Assembly: GCA_021850745.1 (NCBI GenBank)
Contig: JAJZKX010000066.1
Span: 1-7,936, forward strand
DNA from: Thermoplasmata archaeon
Lineage (GTDB): Archaea; Thermoplasmatota; Thermoplasmata; Thermoplasmatales; Thermoplasmataceae
Reading direction: 5' to 3'
DNA length: 7,936 nt
Every line of letters begins with the position of its first letter. Position 1 is the stretch's first letter. Below are positions 5,745 through 7,936 of the stretch, piece by piece. The notes under the pieces were generated by a model. It saw only the letters and a list, made by a program, of their open reading frames with translations, ran no database searches and had not been told where the DNA came from. A program made the position numbers and the translations under genes.

Positions 5745-6731
5745 GTGGTCCAGCCCTACCTTATGCTTTTTCTGAGCGTCTTCCTGGTAATCGTATCTTC
5801 GTATATTTTTGTCAATGGACTTGAATATGCCCAGCACAGGATGAAGTGGACTGAAACCTTCACTGGAAGCATAATTTCTCCTGTTTTCACCTCTTTTCCC
5901 GAGCTTATAGTAATTCTTGTTGCCATATTTGCAGTGGGCAAATCTTCCGGGGACCAGATAGGTATAGGAACAATTTTCGGGGAGCCTTTCATGGCTTCAT
6001 CCCTGGCATACAGCGCAGTACTTGCCGCCGTTGTGATTGCTTACGTCAGGAAAAGGAGAAAGGATATGTCCATGCACCTGGACAGGGACCTCTTTCTGCC
6101 GTTTTTATTCACTGCCATTATATTCCCTGTGCTTGTAATTCCGGTTTTCTTTCTTAACCGGGCAGTCCAGGATATAACGGGAACCGCCCTCATATTATTG
6201 TACATCCTTTATTTCATAATAAGTGCCAGAAAACGCATGTCACTTGAAGAAAATGAGGGTGGCAACCTGCTGCTTGCAGGGATAGTAAAACCATGGATCG
6301 GATCGGTCATCCAGATATCTCTGTCCGCTCTGGGCCTTTATGCCGGATCTGTAATACTTGTATCTTCCATAGAAAATATCGCAACCCTGTACTCCATAAG
6401 CCCACTGTCGCTGGCCATATTGATTGTTCCAGTTGCCACAATACTTCCTGAGACCATGAGTGCATTCATCTGGGCATATAAGGGAAAGGATACTACAGCC
6501 ATTGCGTCCCTTGTCGGGGAGAAGGTGATCTTTACCACACTGTTTCCGGGTATTGTCTTCCTCATAATTCCATGGGAGGTTGGAACGGCATCATATTTCA
6601 GCGTACTGGCAACTGTTGCAGTATCTGCAGTTTACCTTCCCATGGTGATCAGGAGAAAAATTCCAGGATATGCTTTATCGGCCGGAGTGATCTTCTTTAT
6701 CCTGTTCGTCTACTTCGTATTTATTATATGA
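5745..6731 (+). CDS. CaCA-superfamily cation exchanger-like membrane protein
   Basis: An integral membrane protein of 328 residues with about ten helices arranged as two inverted halves, the fold of Na+/Ca2+ and H+/Ca2+ exchangers (CaCA superfamily). The two alpha repeats are recognisable: FTSFPELIV (48-56) followed by IGIGTIFGEPFMAS (72-85), and ATILPETMSAF (231-241) followed by IASLVGEKVIF (253-263). The two helix-break glutamates are kept (Glu53, Glu236). The GSN signatures are replaced by GEP (79-81) and GEK (258-260), and positions matching the further Asn/Asp ligands of the Methanocaldococcus exchanger are Ala84 and Phe263. The transported ion is therefore uncertain. A basic cytoplasmic stretch, RKRRK (102-106), lies between helices. 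The start is a GTG at 5745; an in-frame TGA lies three codons upstream, and ATG 5763 is an alternative. No ribosome site is evident, so a leaderless start is possible. It is divergent from kdp and ends 11 bases from the elp3 stop. Confidence 0.8.
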   Translation: MVQPYLMLFLSVFLVIVSSYIFVNGLEYAQHRMKWTETFTGSIISPVFTSFPELIVILVAIFAVGKSSGDQIGIGTIFGEPFMASSLAYSAVLAAVVIAYVRKRRKDMSMHLDRDLFLPFLFTAIIFPVLVIPVFFLNRAVQDITGTALILLYILYFIISARKRMSLEENEGGNLLLAGIVKPWIGSVIQISLSALGLYAGSVILVSSIENIATLYSISPLSLAILIVPVATILPETMSAFIWAYKGKDTTAIASLVGEKVIFTTLFPGIVFLIIPWEVGTASYFSVLATVAVSAVYLPMVIRRKIPGYALSAGVIFFILFVYFVFII

Positions 6732-6742
6732 CCGTTTCACCA

Positions 6743-7936
6743 TCAGATTTTCCTTGCCATATATGGTCCGAGCTGTGAGTATCCCCTGTTCCTGAAATAT
6801 TCCCTCACTCCTATGCCGCTGATAACCAGGATTCTTTCCATTCCGAATTCCTCCCTGGAAATTCTTTCAGCCTCCTTCAGGAGGTTGCTGCCCATGCCCT
6901 GGTGCTGCCATTTCTGTTGATTGTGTGAACCTATTGGAACAACATTGCCGAAAACCTTGATTTCCCTTATTACGGAAGAAGACGCCATCTCTTTCCTGTG
7001 TGCAAGTTCTGAAGGTATCCTGAGCCTCACAAACCCGATAATCTTGCCATTTGAATCCTCATAGGAGAGAAATATCTCCCTTCCGCCGGATGCCTCATAG
7101 TCTTTTCTTATCAATGAAAATTCTGATTGTCCAAAGGAATCGTTTGCTATCTCCCTGATCCTGATTTCGCCTGTCTGGATTTTTTCGTCCCTGATTCTCT
7201 CTTCCACCATGTTCCTGATATCGCTTCTTTTTACCCCAGCCTCGATGAACTTTACAGGTATGTCTCTCTGCATCCTCTGTATCCTGATCCATGGAGGCAT
7301 GATCTTCATCATCTCAACTATAAGATCAACTGCAGTATCAGTGTCCATGGGAACATAATCACCGTTTTTCCACATGCGGTATATTGTTGTTCCCTTGACG
7401 ACAAGCGTTGGGTAAATCTTGAGCATGTCAGGCTTGTATGACTGATCATTGATCATTGTCCTGAAACTTTCAAGATCCTGGTCAAATGTCGACCCCGGCA
7501 TGCCTGGCATGAGGTGATATACTATTTTCAGGCCCGCGTCCCTGGAGAGCTGAGTGGACTTGACGATCTCTGCAATGCCATGGCCCCTCATATTCCTCCT
7601 GAGTATCTCCTCTGAAATGTTCTGTACTCCAAGTTCAACCTTCGTAGTTCCGTATGACAGGGCTGCGTCAATTTCCTTTTCTAAAAACCAGTCGGGCTTG
7701 GTTTCAACGGTAAGGCCGATGCATCTTCTCTCTGCGGTCTCGTTTATCTTTATTGCCTCCTGGAGATCAGAAGATATTGACCTGTTCATGGCATCGAGAC
7801 AACCTTTGACAAACCATTCCTGGTATTCCATGGGGCGGGCAGTGAAAGTCCCCCCCATTATTATGAGATCAACCTTGGAGGTGTCATGGCCTATGAGATC
7901 AATCTGCTTCAGCCTGCTGAAAACCTCGTTGTATGG
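6743..7936 (-). CDS. elp3: Elp3, tRNA wobble-uridine radical-SAM/acetyltransferase (5' end outside window)
   Basis: The C-terminal 397 residues of a protein whose full length is usually 520-550. Elp3 makes the carboxymethyl group on U34 of tRNA using S-adenosylmethionine and acetyl-CoA. The radical-SAM half shows VDLIIMGGTF, EYQEWFVKGCLDAMN, GLTVETKPDW, KVELGVQ, MRGHGI, IVYHLMPGMPG, DMLKIYPTLVVKGT and QRDIPVKFIEAGVK. The GNAT half (about 285-397) shows LSYED, GFVRLRIP, VIREIKVFG, the acetyl-CoA loop QHQGMG, AERISREEFG, VISGIGVREYF and GYSQLGPYM. The frame runs unbroken past the ATG at 7858 to the window edge, so that ATG is internal. The FeS-cluster cysteines would be in the missing part. The linker reads GEIRIREI, without the cysteines often found in this region (IRCRE). 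Archaeal Elp3 works alone, without other Elongator subunits. Its stop lies 11 bases from that of the convergent exchanger. Confidence 0.97.
   Translation of the reverse strand, partial: PYNEVFSRLKQIDLIGHDTSKVDLIIMGGTFTARPMEYQEWFVKGCLDAMNRSISSDLQEAIKINETAERRCIGLTVETKPDWFLEKEIDAALSYGTTKVELGVQNISEEILRRNMRGHGIAEIVKSTQLSRDAGLKIVYHLMPGMPGSTFDQDLESFRTMINDQSYKPDMLKIYPTLVVKGTTIYRMWKNGDYVPMDTDTAVDLIVEMMKIMPPWIRIQRMQRDIPVKFIEAGVKRSDIRNMVEERIRDEKIQTGEIRIREIANDSFGQSEFSLIRKDYEASGGREIFLSYEDSNGKIIGFVRLRIPSELAHRKEMASSSVIREIKVFGNVVPIGSHNQQKWQHQGMGSNLLKEAERISREEFGMERILVISGIGVREYFRNRGYSQLGPYMARKI

Noticed and set aside
5735..5824. ATG at 5735 placed about 27 bases after an AT-rich box, as a leaderless gene start
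   Set aside because: It is out of frame with the exchanger and meets a stop after about 30 codons with no recognisable protein.
7858..7858. ATG at 7858 as the start of Elp3
   Set aside because: The frame continues upstream with family sequence (PYNEVFSRLKQ to VDLIIMGGTF) to the window edge, so this Met is internal.
1..7936. Mobile elements, CRISPR arrays, tRNA or rRNA genes
   Set aside because: I saw no transposase motifs, terminal repeats, regular repeat-spacer pattern or tRNA-like cloverleaf; the window looks like core ion-transport and housekeeping genes.

Overview
This window looks archaeal and most like the Thermoplasmata (Thermoplasma/Ferroplasma-type acidophiles). The support is archaeal TATA boxes placed for leaderless transcripts, GGTGAT/GGAGG ribosome sites inside an operon, ATA/AGG/AGA-rich codon use, a single-subunit Elp3, and a kdp operon paired with a stand-alone universal stress protein. 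The genus is not determined, and no search was possible.

Layout: positions 1-60 hold what may be the last codons of a plus-strand gene. Positions 61-286 hold no gene I can recognise, only promoter-like AT-rich boxes and two small inverted repeats. A tandem-domain universal stress protein follows on the plus strand (287-1078). It converges on, and overlaps by 15 bases, the end of a minus-strand kdpFABC operon (5567 down to 1064) encoding the high-affinity K+-importing P-type ATPase. The four kdp genes are stacked with 4-7 base stop/start overlaps. kdpF is only 29 codons long with a TTG start. kdpA is split into two frames at a run of seven T (coding strand; plus 5265-5271). Removing one T restores a normal 593-residue KdpA. 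An AT-rich intergenic region of about 180 bases (5568-5744) separates kdp from a divergent plus-strand membrane protein of the CaCA cation-exchanger fold (5745-6731), whose ion-site motifs are unusual. That gene ends 11 bases from the convergent end of a minus-strand elp3 (6743 to beyond 7936), a radical-SAM/GNAT tRNA wobble-uridine modification enzyme missing its N-terminus because of the window edge.

How the parts fit: KdpA (channel-like K+ subunit), KdpB (ATPase), KdpC and KdpF form one membrane complex that scavenges K+ when it is scarce. No KdpD/KdpE sensor-regulator genes lie in the window. The adjacent stress protein is a candidate modulator, recalling the Usp-family KdpQ gene of the haloarchaeal kdp operon. 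The divergent exchanger may be a second ion-homeostasis function reading from the same control region. Elp3 appears to be an unrelated housekeeping neighbour.

The main points for a second look are the kdpA frameshift (sequencing error, recent mutation or recoding at a UUU-UGA stop), the altered GEP/GEK motifs of the exchanger, and the kdp-associated Usp protein with degraded nucleotide-binding loops.
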